From positions 310,001-374,000 of the forward strand of contig LUGG01000038.1 in NCBI GenBank assembly GCA_001683735.1: a stretch of DNA of 64,000 nt, written 5' to 3'. Positions 9,551 through 20,463 of this stretch are shown here, piece by piece (the stretch's first letter is position 1; every line of letters starts with the position of its first letter). This DNA comes from Grifola frondosa. Lineage: Eukaryota > Basidiomycota > Agaricomycetes > Polyporales > Grifolaceae. The translations under genes were made by a program, and so were the position numbers. Below the pieces are notes generated by a model. It was not told where the DNA came from, made no database searches, and saw only the letters and a list, made by a program, of their open reading frames with translations.

Positions 9551-12079
9551 ATGGGAAGAGTAAGTAATCTGAGATTATCCTTTAACAAGGTTTTAAATTG
9601 AATATGTATCTAGCTTGATCCCTCGCGTTTCCTCGACGTTGAAGCTGAGGTTGTTGACGATGATGACGAGCAGAGCTCTGATGAAGAAGACAAGGAAGAC
9701 GATAAGCGCTTAGATTGTTGGCTGCTTTGGAGATGCTAATAATGTTTATAATAGGTTTTATAGACGACGAAGGAGAGACGACGTCGGAACAAGGGGGGCA
9801 TCCAAGTCTGCTTCCGTTGGATGGACTTGGTGAAGGCAACGAAATGGAAGAGTTGGAGCATATCGCCCAAGGATTAACTGCGAGGTATGCCCACACATAT
9901 ACCGAAGAATACGTCAATTTGGACGACATTCCGCAACAATTTCTCCTTCCAACATCCTCGGACCCCACACTTTGGGTGGTTCACGTCGAAGTAAGTGCTG
10001 CACTTGCGTGGTTTCAGTGCACTCACAAGTTTCGATAGATGGGAAGGGAGGAGGATGCCATCTTACAGCTGTGCACACAGTTGTTTGACTTGGAACTGTC
10101 GTCTAACGACCTAATATCCGCCTTCATGAACCCTCACTTTCCAGGTCAAGTATACCTCGAAGGTTCATCTCCTGCCACTATTGCGCAGCTCCGTGCATTC
10201 ATTCCTACTTTCTATATTTGTCGCGATTACTCGGTAGTGGAGGTGGAAGAACGAACACGTCTGTTGCATGTTGGATCTGATGAGGATTTCGACATTAAGA
10301 AGGCCCAATGGGTTCGCATTCGTAAAGGACCTTACAAGTCTGACATTGCCTTCCTTGTCGACACAGTGGATTATATGGCCAAGCTGAATGTCGTTCCCCG
10401 CGTCGTGATGGAAAGGGCTTTGGGCGCCCATCGTCCCCCACCCAAGCTCTTTGATCCTGTGATAGTAGGGGCGACCTATGGCAGTTCCTTGGTAATTCAA
10501 AAGGATCAAACTTACAAGTTCAAAGGGCGAACCTTTAACAAGTTCAGCCTTGAAGAGCTCATCATCCCAATCACGGATATTCAAGATTCTCGTCCGGTTA
10601 TCACTCTCACTGAAATTATAGGTTTCTTCGAGGCCAGCCCCAAAAACGAGTTAAACATTGATATTGCGGAAACTGCCAGGATCCTGAATCAGGACTCTCT
10701 CCGAACACTTTCATTTGGAGACCGGGTACGCGTGACTCATGGCGAGCAGCAAGGACTCTTTGGATACTTCCATGGTTTTGAGGAGACCAGCGCACTTGTG
10801 CAGGTCGAGCATAATGATGTCGTGGATGGTATGCTTATCCTGACGGCACAGTTACAGCATTACTTCAAGCTCGGCGACTCGGTGAAAGTCCGCTCCGGTC
10901 AATACAAAGATCGCAGCGGTATGATTTCGAGGTTAGATGGGCTGTTCGTTTACATCGTTGAGAGGGGCACGGATGAACATGTAAGCCTTGATTGCTGACT
11001 ATGAGTAAAAAATGTGGCTGATGTTTCCGTGCTTAGCTTCAGGTCCTCGCTGCAAATCTGGATTTCTGCGTGCCAGACTTTGCGTTGGTTGCGCAACCTT
11101 CTTCAAGCACTTCGGTGGATGGTCTGTTGCGTCGGGATCCTAAGGATCCCATTGTCGGCTGATCAGTCCACGTTTCCAACAGACCACTCAAAGGGCAGCG
11201 TGGTATCGTCAAGAGCGTTCGCGACTCTACTGTTGAGTTGGAAGTGACCTCCCAACTCATCGTGCATGGGAGTGGTACACAGTTGGTGCAGCGAGAGGAT
11301 CTACTGTTGGTCCAGTATGTGTACTTTAACTTGTTGAAGACAGCTCACTTAAATCTCCTTTTTAGCCGCAGGGGCCGTCTTCGGCCGCTCTCATGGGTCC
11401 TATCTACAGAAGATCTCGACTTTTCGATGAATTCCACAGTCATCCCTCCTGTAAGGGCATCGACACCTATTCCCGAGGTCACTGCGACGTCGTCAACCTC
11501 AGGCACTGAGAGCAGTGCACTCAGTCCTGCATGGAACCCGTTAACGTCAAACCTAGAGCCGAATCCTCCAGAGCTGAGTCCTCCAGGGCAGAGTATCTCA
11601 GAGAGCTCAATCGGTGCTAATGGCAAGTAGCTGGTACTTCATTTAACTGTTATTGAATTTTTGCCCCAGGCCCGATGAATGATCATTGGCTCTTTGTGGA
11701 GATTCTTCGCCCTACTTTGGGGAAGAATGCTATCATGTTCACGTTATCTGGTACCAACGGAAACGATAGGTTCATGGACGGTGCATATGAAGGTCAGACT
11801 GTGCGCACTGTCCCTGGTACGCCTCTGGATCCAAATGCGGGCACCTGCCTCGTTCAACTACTAACGAAGACTGGTACCCGAATTCACGTGCCTGTCCGTT
11901 TCCTGTCGGAGATGCCACCATTGCACGGTGACCGCGCAATGATTATTGCTGGTGATCGCGTTGGTGACGTTGTGAATGTCAGGCAAATCATGGATGGCAA
12001 AGCACAAGTGGTGCATAGCAATCAGAGGAAGGTGACGAAGATTGAGACTCGTTTCCTTGTGAAGGTGTCCGGCCAATAG
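9551..12079 (+). CDS. Spt5-like protein with NGN and KOW repeats
   Basis: Seven exons add up to exactly 740 codons: 9551-9559, 9614-9701, 9755-9990, 10039-10980, 11037-11314, 11366-11622 and 11670-12079. An acidic N-terminus (VVDDDDEQSSDEEDKEDD) is followed by an NGN-like domain (LWVVHVE... to RLLHV). KOW modules come next (AQWVRIRKGPYKSDIAF, FGDRVRVTHGEQQGLFGYF, LGDSVKVRSGQYKDRSGMI, SVHVSNRPLKGQRGIVKSV) and then a Ser/Pro linker and a final KOW-like region. This is the order of transcription elongation factor Spt5, but it is much shorter than normal Spt5 and lacks the CTR repeats. Oddities: an in-frame TGA at 11160-11162 (GGC-TGA-TCA, where CGA would give the expected Arg before KOW4), a GC-AG intron at 11623-11669, and an intron at 9702-9754 whose donor reads AT instead of GT. 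It is probably a dispersed paralogue rather than the essential Spt5, and partly inactivated here. Confidence 0.7.
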
Positions 12080-13240
12080 TATGATATCTACTTAACGTGT
12101 ATGCAACAATTTCGAGATATACATGGTTATGAGTGACCAAAAATGTGCTTCAATGAAGATGTAATCCCTAGCTCCCTTGATTATCCTAAAGGGGCATTAA
12201 GTGGGCCGCTGAGGGGGCTGCTGAGTGGACCGCTACATATATGTTCGACGCACATCTTGAATGCCAATTAGAATGTATCGCACACGAAAATATTTTTAAT
12301 TACTCAGAATTATCATAAAGCATTTCCTTATGTCACATGCAGAGCAAATATATCCGGAGTGTGTCTTTACGTATGCTGCGACTGCATATTTTGCACAATG
12401 GGTCAAGTTTTATGCCACAAAAAGAGGTGGCTCATATGCAAGATTTGATGCGTACATTAGTAACAAGCATATTGTTTCTGAAAATTCACTCCAAAAATTC
12501 AAGATTCTTTTGGTAACTAAGCGGACAGTGATGATACAATGAGGTTATTGTGAACCTACTTCAACATTTGCGCTAGCCCCATATTGTTACTGGCAGGTCA
12601 CAATATGCATTCATATAGTTATCGAATATGCGGAGTCTCAATATCCTCTCACGTCTGCCGTGACAGGTGACTTGAGCCCGGTACAGCAGTATTGAGGTTT
12701 CAGCCACAATTGGGTATTCTCTTCATATCTCCTCCACTTCCCAATAGATTCTTGTAATGTTTGTTGTATATTGTAGATATATAATACTACTATATTTTTG
12801 GAACTGTGCATATCTTTAAAGCTGCCAGAAATTTTCCTAGCAGGGGGGTATTACATTTCAGTGTTTTGGATGCAGCATTGTCAATTATGCTTCAAACTGT
12901 AGAATAGAGGGCGTTTCTGAGAGCTATATACAAGAAGAATGTATCCGAAAAAGAACATAAAAAAAGAGTAACTGCATGGAAAGATATTGGTGATCAATGT
13001 GGCAACTGCCACCCAAGATTGTTATTTGTGTCCTGAAGTGAGCATTGGACAGAGTGTTTGTGCGTGAACATCGCCTTATTAGGATAAAATACAGCTTTCA
13101 GACGGTGCCCTGCGCTTCAGATTCCGTCCGATATTCATTTCCCAAATTAGGAGGGATCCCTGCCAGCAAAGCAGGGGGAGACGAAATTTCATCATTGTTT
13201 GGGGCCCTCTACTGTACATATTATTGAATTAAACATATGT
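12080..13240. other. AT-rich gene-free stretch
   Basis: No coding frame longer than a chance open frame and no splice-consistent gene. The sequence is AT-rich with occasional short palindromic words. It separates the Spt5-like gene from the degenerate repeats at 13.25 kb. Confidence 0.6.
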
Positions 13241-13249
13241 AGTACTAAG

Positions 13250-13680
13250 GGGAACTTTAAACGAAGAGAATACATGAAGTATTGAGGGAGGGGGAGGGGG
13301 AGGAATTCTGGTGTGGCTGAGCCTGCACCTACCAGAAATGGTATGTTTTCCGTCATATATTCTGCCAAACAAATGCCAGAATAATAAATAGCACATTAAT
13401 GCGACCAAGGCGATGAAGGAATCAAGAAATTTGGTGAGGATTTGAGGGAGCAATGCAGCAGAACATTCTGGGGTGGTTGCCCAGAATGGTATGTTTTTAT
13501 TTTAATATCATACAAATATATGTACATATTCTAATTCTAGTCGATGACCGCTTTCAGACGAATTTAAAATGAAGAAAATCCGTGCAGAATTGAGGGAGTA
13601 GTGGAGGAGGAAACATATGGTGGCTATGTTTAAAACATACCAAATGCGGTATGTTTCCGCAACATATGACAAATGCTATA
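13250..13680. repeat. Three degenerate ~150-bp repeat units
   Basis: Units starting near 13250, 13410 and 13545 share an ordered set of words: a GAA-rich word, a TTGAGGGAG core (13282, 13442, 13595), and a GGTATGTTT word preceded by a CCAGAA or CCAAATG word (13339, 13487, 13647), with ACAAATG after two of them. Divergence is high. It may be an old tandem duplication inside a decayed element. Confidence 0.55.
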
Positions 13681-13790
13681 TCCGGTGAAAGCCCTGCAAC
13701 ATACGAATATGGGTGTCAAATATCATATCAGTACCCCTACTATATATGGAGATATTTGAATATTAAAAAACATTTATTGGTTTCTAAGTT

Positions 13791-14000
13791 CATCAGCAAA
13801 ACTCGAACTTTCCTTTATTGTACTTTTAGTTACTTTTTGCTATTTAAAATACTTATTAAGAAGAAAAAGCAAAAAAAGGAGGGCTCGCTCCTTTTTTTAC
13901 TTTTTAAATGCCCAAAAAAGGCAATTTTTCACGTTGATAAGAAGAAAAAGAACCGATAAGAGCCCAAAGAGTGGCAAGGAAAGTTCGAGTTTTGCTGATG
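13791..14000. repeat. 25-bp perfect inverted repeat enclosing a smaller hairpin
   Basis: The arm at 13791-13815 (CATCAGCAAAACTCGAACTT and five more bases) is repeated exactly in reverse complement at 13976-14000. The 160-nt loop is A/T-rich and holds a second perfect 11-bp stem, 13871-13881 with 13888-13898 (AAAAAAAGGAG pairing with its complement). It could be a fold-back or MITE-type remnant or a structured transcript. No target duplication is obvious next to the arms. Confidence 0.8.
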
Positions 14001-14522
14001 TTATGGCAGGGCCTCGAGAATATCTAGCAGGACCTGGTGTGTTAGATCGCATTGTAATGCTGGTTGCTAGTATACTAGCAAACATTATAGTAGCTGTACA
14101 TGGAAGCCTGCATAGGACTCACTCAGTTCAGCTTCAAACGCGACCGCACTCGTGTCGACGACCTTCGGTGGCATGACCACGCCCGCAACGTCCCGTATGA
14201 CGTTCGTCTCTCCCTACATCTCCTTTCCGTCTATTTGACGAATATACTCCTCTACCTCGACAACAATCGCCCCCTCCCCCTGTGGGAAATCTTTGACCTA
14301 GTCAATTTCCACTTCGCTTTTCGTCAGATTTACGAAGCGCGTGGAAACGTGCACAAGTCGTGCGAGGAAGTCGCGGAGCTCGCGAAGCGTCTCTTCGAGA
14401 CCAACATGCAGTATTGTGAGAAGTACTGGCTGTAGGTCGAGGGAACGGCGAGGGCCTAGTATCATGTACCAATTGTATTCACTCCGCGTGTCTTGAGAAA
14501 AAAGAACTTTTGTTTGTGACAC

Positions 14523-16090
14523 ATGTCCAACTCCGTGATCATTCTTATTGTTACCCAAACTGTCGTCACCATTATCTCTATCTCTCCATCGTCGGTCTCT
14601 TCTACTACCTCCTCCGAACCTACAGAGGTTCATATACGAGTCAAGAACTCCCGGGACAGACGGAACGAATCTTCAGCCCACGTCGCGGCTTCCACCCATC
14701 CGGAGAGTCTCATGGACAGCGGACCATCCGAGAATCCGTGGACACCCGCGGAAACCACGGCAATTCCTCCTCCTCCTCCACAAACTCAGGCCCAACAGGA
14801 ACTCGAAGTGTTCGTACCAGGGTGGTGACGAACCTTCTCGCAGAAGGCCTGACCGATCATACCCGCCGCATCACGACACTCGAGGAAGACTCACCTCACT
14901 AACCCGATTAGTGAACGCCGGAGTAGGTCGAGTGAACGGTCTCGAGGAAGAAACAGGAGCCGATCGCGGACGCAGTCGCTCTAGCAGACAGAGCATGAAA
15001 GCCGAGGAAGGCCCGTCAAGCCGACCAGGTCGTCCAGGAACTCCGGGACGACATCGCTTCGTTGAGGCTGTCGATCGAGAATCTCAAAAACGATGTCTCG
15101 CTCTCGAGAATCTTCCGTCCCGAGGAAGGCCACGCTCTCGTACGTCCAAACGTTCGAGCCGGAACGTTTCCTACCGGTCCGCCTTCCCCATTCCAGACCC
15201 ACGACCGCTTCACCCTCTCCCCCACGTCGACTGATGTCCCGCTCCCGACTACGAGAGCCCGCCGCGCTGCGCGAGGGCACTATTCGTAAGCCCAAGTTCC
15301 CTGCTCCGCGTCCTTCGCCAAGCCTAGAAGGAAATGACTGCGGAACAGTGGATGAAGGCATGGGAGACGTACTTCGTCTATTACGAAGTCAGGTGTCAAC
15401 GGATTGCATCGCGCTAATCCTCGGATCGCTCAAGAAGGAGCCCTAGACTGGGCTCCTCTTATAGCGATAATTTAACAACAACGTGCCGGTCGGTTCATGG
15501 GAGGATTCAAAAAGAAGTTTCTCGGACAGTACGGACGCCTCGATTCGCAGTTCGACGCCAGCAGGCCTGATGCGTCTTGCAACGACGGATGTACAGCTAT
15601 GCCAACACTTCCGTCGCTGGGCCCCCGTCCGGACACAACCAGCAAACCCTCTCTCGCTTTTCGGACCCAGGTCAAGCAGTCGATTCGAGATGCGATGCCG
15701 GTCATGAGAGCAAGCCGGACACCTGGGAGAAGTACCTCGAACGGGCCCAACGAGTAGATCAAGCCCGCGGCACTTACGCCCACCCGGATCGTCTCCACAG
15801 CAGTCAAAGACGACTGCTTATCGTCATCCCCATTCGCAGAGTCAACCACTCTGCCCCACTCACACCCGTGACCCAACCAATGGACGTTGACCGGCCGCGC
15901 ACGCACAAAGGGCGCGTGTTTCGTATGCGGAAGGTGGGCCATCTGGCAAATGCGTGTCCAGATAAGAAGCCCAGCGGGAAGTCATTCGCGAATGAGTATC
16001 GACGAGTTAATTCGCCTTGTGGACAGGAGCTCGTCGAGGAAAGAAGAAGAAGGCCGTCGACAAGGGCAAGCAGAAAAGACTGCTAAGGAG
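14523..16090 (+). pseudogene. Chromovirus gag, frameshifted
   Basis: The capsid portion can be traced across frames near 15330-15560: EQWMKAWETYFVYYEV, ILGSLKKE, then RFMGGFKKKFLGQYG, the usual order of fungal Ty3 gag. The nucleocapsid zinc knuckle near 15917-15970 is split between two frames: ACFVCG in one and KVGHLANACPDKK in the other, so the CCHC motif is complete only if one frameshift is ignored. The upstream part (14523-15330) is Ser/Arg-rich and hard to align. The protein would package element RNA; this copy cannot make it intact as read. Confidence 0.65.
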
Positions 16091-16500
16091 CCCGAGTGTC
16101 AGCCAAGATCGAGGAGATAGGAGCAATTGGCACGTCATCGTCGATGTGGAACACGGATTTTTAGAGCGGCCTCATGTCGTCCCTGCTGACGTGAAGGCCT
16201 CTCTCTCTCGCAACCCTACAATTGTATTAGTGTAACTGAAATATCAAAAAGTCGTCAGAATTTTGATCTTCCAGTCACAGTAAGTGGCAGCAAGGGATCC
16301 GTACAAACGCAGGCCTCCTAGACTCGGAGCATTCTCAGTATTCGTTCACGAAGACTTCATGCGGAAGCACAACGTCGAGTGAAACCCCTCAAGAAAACCC
16401 CTGGTCGTCTACAATGCAGATCGATCCGAAAACGAAGGCGGACCGATCCAAGTCTACACGGTGTTGAAATTGAAGATAGGGATCATGAGACGAGGTCCCT

Positions 16501-16620
16501 ATGCTAGTGACCAACGTAGGCGATCGAGATCTGATTATAGGCCTCAATTATATTCGACAACACAATCCAGAGATAGATTGGGATGCCGGAACCTTGGAGT
16601 TTACTAGATGCCCCAGGAAT
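16501..16620 (+). pseudogene. Chromovirus aspartic protease, C-terminal end
   Basis: A short frame reads VGDRDLIIGLNYIRQHNPEI then DWDAGTLEF, matching the end of the retropepsin-like domain of Ty3 elements (the I-G-L/M-x-W/Y segment followed by a hydrophobic strand). The catalytic D-S/T-G region should lie at 16120-16500 but is not readable in one frame. Confidence 0.55.
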
Positions 16621-16968
16621 GCAGACCAAGGTTCGCGAAGAAGGACGAGAAAAAGCAGCAGACGATGGAGGAAGTGATCGAATCTTGGCATCGACGAAAG
16701 GACTTCGTACGACTGAGACCAATGACACGAAAGCTCCACCGCGGCCTACTTGGGAAGAACGAATGGAACTGGAAGAAGAGTTCATTCGTGCGGATGACGA
16801 AGTTCCCTTGGATATCGATATTCGAAGCGATACTGGGAGTTTTACAAGGACACCATGGCCTGGTACGAGGTCGATTCACATGATCCCGAGTCTAACGCAG
16901 TCCTCGACCAGTGGGTAGAGATCTGCGCAAAATACACTAAGTCGCAAGAAATCGAAGAGGCGGCCTAA

Positions 16969-17898
16969 GTGGGAAGACAGAAGAAAGAATGGAAAGAGAT
17001 CGTTCCAGATCACCTCCACGATTTCGAGGATGTTTTCTCCAAAACAGCTAGTGAACACTTCCATACGAGCAAGTCTTATGATCATGCGATTGACTTGATG
17101 CCGGACCAGAACCTACCGCCCATCTCGAAGGTCTACCCCTTGTTGCCGGAAGAAACCCGTCAGTTGGACGAATTCCTAGACGAAAATCTTCGGAAGGGTT
17201 ACATCCATCCATCCAAGAGCCCCGTCGGTGCAGCAGTCTTCTTCATGAAGAAGAAAGATGGGTCTCTTCGACTCGTCCAGGACTATCGAAAATTGAACGC
17301 AGTCACGATAAAAAACCGCTACCCACTCCCTCGTATCAGCTCATTGATCGATCAACTGAAGGGCGCCAAGTAGTTTACGAAGCTGGACCTACGTTGGGGA
17401 TACAACAACGTACGGATCAAGGATAGCGATCAATGGAAGGCAGCTTTTAGGACGCACCGAGGTTTATTCGAACCAACTGTCATGTTTTTTGGTCTTCATG
17501 GTTCCCCAGGGACATTCCAAGCGATGATGAACGAGATTTTGAAAGATCTCATCCTCGAAGGACACGTGGTGGTCTATTTGGACGATATCCTTATCTTCAC
17601 CACTGACCTTCGCACTCATCGACGCATCACACGCGAGGTACTTAAACGTTTGCGAGAAAGGGACTTGTTCTTGAAACCGGAAAAATGCCTGTTCGAAGAG
17701 CTGTCCATCGACTACCTCGGCATGATCATTTCGCAGAACTCCGTCTCCATGGATCTGAAGAAAGTCGAAGGAGTTCTCGACTGGCCAGTGCCCAAAACCG
17801 TTAAGGAAGTACAAGCCTTTCTAGGTTTCGCTAATTTCTATCGATGCTTCATCCAAAGCTTCGCGGACGTCTCTAAACCGCTGAATGTTCTGACTTGA
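16969..17898 (+). pseudogene. Chromovirus reverse transcriptase, two in-frame stops
   Basis: Copies element RNA into DNA. After an HAIDLMP lead, the fingers and palm are clear: [66 protein letters not shown] and the catalytic YLDD at 17575-17586, then DYLGMIIS and AFLGFANFYRCFI. The single frame holds two stops: TAG at 17371-17373 just before FTKLDL, and TGA at 17896-17898 within LT-stop-KGF, where CGA (Arg) is the usual residue. Otherwise the domain is of normal length. Confidence 0.8.
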
Positions 17899-18441
17899 AA
17901 GGGCTTTAAATGGCAGTGGAGACAAGAACAGCAACACGCCTTTGAGACCTTGAAACATGCGTTCACCTCTGCACCCATCCTCAAACTTCCTGACCTGGAC
18001 CAGCCGTTCAGATTGGAGACGGATGCTTCGGACTTTGCTACCGGTGCCGTGTTGGAAACAGCGAGATGAGGAAGGAGCTTGGCACCCCGGTCGCCTTTTA
18101 CTCCAAGGGGCTCAATGAGCACGAACGCAACTATGAGTTTACGACAAGGAGTTGCTTGCGATTATTCGTGCCCTAGAAGAATACCGGCACTCCTCGAAGG
18201 AGGCCCTCACTCGGTCGAAATTTGGTCGGACCACAAGAATCTTGAGTACTTCCGGAAGGCTCAAGACCTTATGCACAGACAAGCTCGCTGGTCGCTTTAC
18301 CTTACCCAGTTCAACTTCACGATTCATCATCGTCCGGGAAAGACCATGCAACGAGCGGATCCGTTATCGCGTAGACCGACCATGAAAGGGGTCACCCTGG
18401 ACCAGAGCACGAACAATACTAAAGGCGGAGAATGTCTCTAA
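17899..18441 (+). pseudogene. Chromovirus RNase H, frameshifted
   Basis: FRLETDASDFATGAVL gives the first catalytic Asp. After a frame change near 18060 the domain continues with [42 protein letters not shown] and [17 protein letters not shown]. All the conserved blocks of a Ty3-type RNase H are present but are spread over three frames. Confidence 0.7.
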
Positions 18442-19330
18442 GCCAGCAAGCCCGGCTATATTCAGCCTGGTCATGCATCCATCATCCCGACCAATCCTTG
18501 CTCGATCGCATTCGCGAAGCTCTCACACGTGATGAAATCGCGACCGAACCGATCCAAAAAGCGATGGCTCATGGCCCTCGTGAACTCGCTGCCAGTCTAC
18601 AAGACTGGAACCTGGACGACGGTCTTTTGCTATATCGAGGGAAGGTCTACGTTCCGAAGGACGATGATATTCGCAAGGAAATCGTTCAATTCACCACGAT
18701 CATCCTACCGCTGGTCATCCAGGATGTGGAGACGTACGAACTTGTCAGCCATAACATTGGTGCCGGGCTCTCAGTGTATGTCCGGAACTACGTCGACGGT
18801 TGTGATGCTTGTCAACGTAACAAGACATTCCTCAACAACCGTACAGTCCTCTCCAGCCTAACGAAATTCCAGACCAACCTTGGGACATTACGACAGTTGA
18901 CTTAATCATGGGCCTACCAGAAAGCAGTGAACACGACGCAATTATGGTGGTCGCCGATCGAATGATGAAACGAGCACGATTTTCCCAGTTCATGTACGAT
19001 CGACGCTCAAGAAGTCGCCGAGATATACTACGAGAAATTGGTCACAGCATGGATTGCCGAAGAAGATCATTCGGACCGTGAAACTCAGTTCGCATCACGA
19101 GTGTTTCAAGAGCTGTGCAAAATTCTCGAAATAACCTCCGCCTGTCCACCGCTTACCATCCACAAACCGACGGTCAAACGGAACGGATAAACCAAGAACT
19201 CGAACAGTATTTACGCATTTACTGCAACTTCTGCCAAGACGATTGGCACGATAAACTCATCGAAGCAGAGTTCGCGCATAATCAAGTCACGAGTCCACCA
19301 AAGTTTCTCCATTCTATGCAGATTTAGGAG
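18442..19330 (+). pseudogene. Chromovirus integrase, disrupted
   Basis: The H2C2 zinc region is recognisable as SVYVRNYVDGCDACQRNK (about 18770-18830); the first His is not in the expected place. The catalytic core follows in pieces: LIMGLPES with a neighbouring VVADR, then [20 protein letters not shown], the conserved segment ahead of the catalytic Glu. Stops and frame changes occur near 18905, 19078 and 19325. Confidence 0.7.
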
Positions 19331-19379
19331 CCATCCACGGGAATGCCAGATCTCATTAAATGGTACGACACCCAGACTT

Positions 19380-20061
19380 GGACACCTTGATGCATGAACG
19401 TGAAGCTGCCGAAAGGAATCGCAAGCGGCACTACAGTCGCAGCGGATCGTATGAAACGTTACTACGATCGACACGTACAGGACACTCCTCAATTCAAAGT
19501 CAGCGATCTAGTCTGGCTGGACGCTTGTAACATTCGTACAGAACAGCCAAGCAAAAAACTGAGTGCAAAATGTCACGGACCGTTCGAGATTCTTGAACAA
19601 GTCTCGCCGCTCAACTTCAGACTTAAACTCCTCGAACCTGGCGCATTCACCCCGTCTTTCATGCTTCATTGTTATCCCCTCACAAGACGGATCAAATTCC
19701 AGGCGGAAGCCGACGAAACCGCCTGCGGTCATCATCGAAGGAGAACCCGAGTATGAAGTTGAAAAGGTTCTCGACTCGCAGATGTTCCGCAACCGTCTTC
19801 AGTACCTCGTGAAATGGGTAGGATACCCCGAATCCGAGAATCTTGGGAACCTCGCTCCAATCTTGACAATGCCCCAATCTCGTCGCCGATTTCCATCGAA
19901 CACACCCCTCCGCTCCACGACAAATCAGCCAATTATCGATGAACGACATGCATTTTCAACCGCTGATCAACTACACTGTCTCGATAAACTGCCGGGATTT
20001 CGGACAAGAGGCAAAATCTTGGTCACGAAGCTCGTCCGGAGAAACTCGCCTGAAGAGGGGG
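19380..20061 (+). pseudogene. Integrase C-terminus with chromodomain
   Basis: After the GPY/F-like region (SDLVWLDACNIRT, KKLSAKCHGPFEIL, LNFRLKLL) a frame change leads to EYEVEKVLDSQMFRNRLQYL then VKWVGYPESE at about 19749-19842, a chromodomain with its aromatic cage positions (Y, W, Y). In chromoviruses this module directs integration to heterochromatin. Trp-Glu-Pro, expected next, has degenerated. The purine-rich GAAGAGGGGG before the LTR (20052-20061) fits a polypurine tract. Confidence 0.75.
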
Positions 20062-20064
20062 TAA

Positions 20065-20463
20065 TGTAACAAATTTCCGATTTGGACATAGACAGCCCAG
20101 TAGGCGCTGGGACGCGTCGCGTTGATCACCTGCAAGATCAGGTGATAGGTAGAGGAACGGGTGTCATATTGATGACACTGATTGGTGAGCGGATGAGTAA
20201 GGCGTATTTGTGGGATAGTGACCATACGTACGCAAACGGACTTTGCTATTTAAGATTGGTTTTGCTACCTGGAACGTCAGCTCGTTCAACTTCGTTGAAC
20301 ATTGCTTTCGTTGCCAGGTAAGCTGTTTGTATATTAGTTGTACTTTGATACAACTTCGTTGAACACTTGCTTTCATTGCCAGCTTCGCTCACCGAAACCA
20401 ACGCATACAAATCGCAAGACCGGGAGTAAGCTTACTCTGTCGCGGTTTTGGCTATTTGTTACA
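20065..20463 (+). repeat. 3' LTR of the chromovirus (399 bp)
   Basis: The LTR starts TGTAAC directly after the purine tract and ends GTTACA, giving a 6-bp terminal inverted repeat and the usual TG..CA ends. It contains a direct repeat of about 31 bp at 20287-20317 and 20351-20382 (CAACTTCGTTGAACA then TTGCTTTC) with a 64-bp offset, and an 8-bp stem ATCACCTG/CAGGTGAT at 20125-20146. No second copy is in the window. Confidence 0.7.

Larger units (their letters stand above)
14004..20463 (+). mobile_element. Decayed Ty3/gypsy chromovirus, 5' LTR not found
   Basis: Domains follow chromovirus order on the plus strand: gag with a zinc knuckle, aspartic protease, reverse transcriptase, RNase H, integrase, chromodomain and a 3' LTR. 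The frames are broken repeatedly, including TAG at 17371-17373 and TGA at 17896-17898. The left limit is uncertain: I found no copy of the LTR upstream of gag. An open frame at 14100-14435 (111 residues, WEIFDLVNFHFAF) precedes gag and could be a separate host or element gene fragment. The GC-rich, CpG-rich coding base composition contrasts with the AT-rich flank before it. Confidence 0.85.

Noticed and set aside
12182..12240. GGGCCGCTGAGG / GGACCGCT repeated words
   Set aside because: A short local duplication without structure or copies elsewhere in the window.
17371..17373. TAG in the reverse transcriptase as another CGA>TGA-type event
   Set aside because: TAG cannot come from CGA by one transition; the residue expected there is aromatic, so a different substitution is needed.
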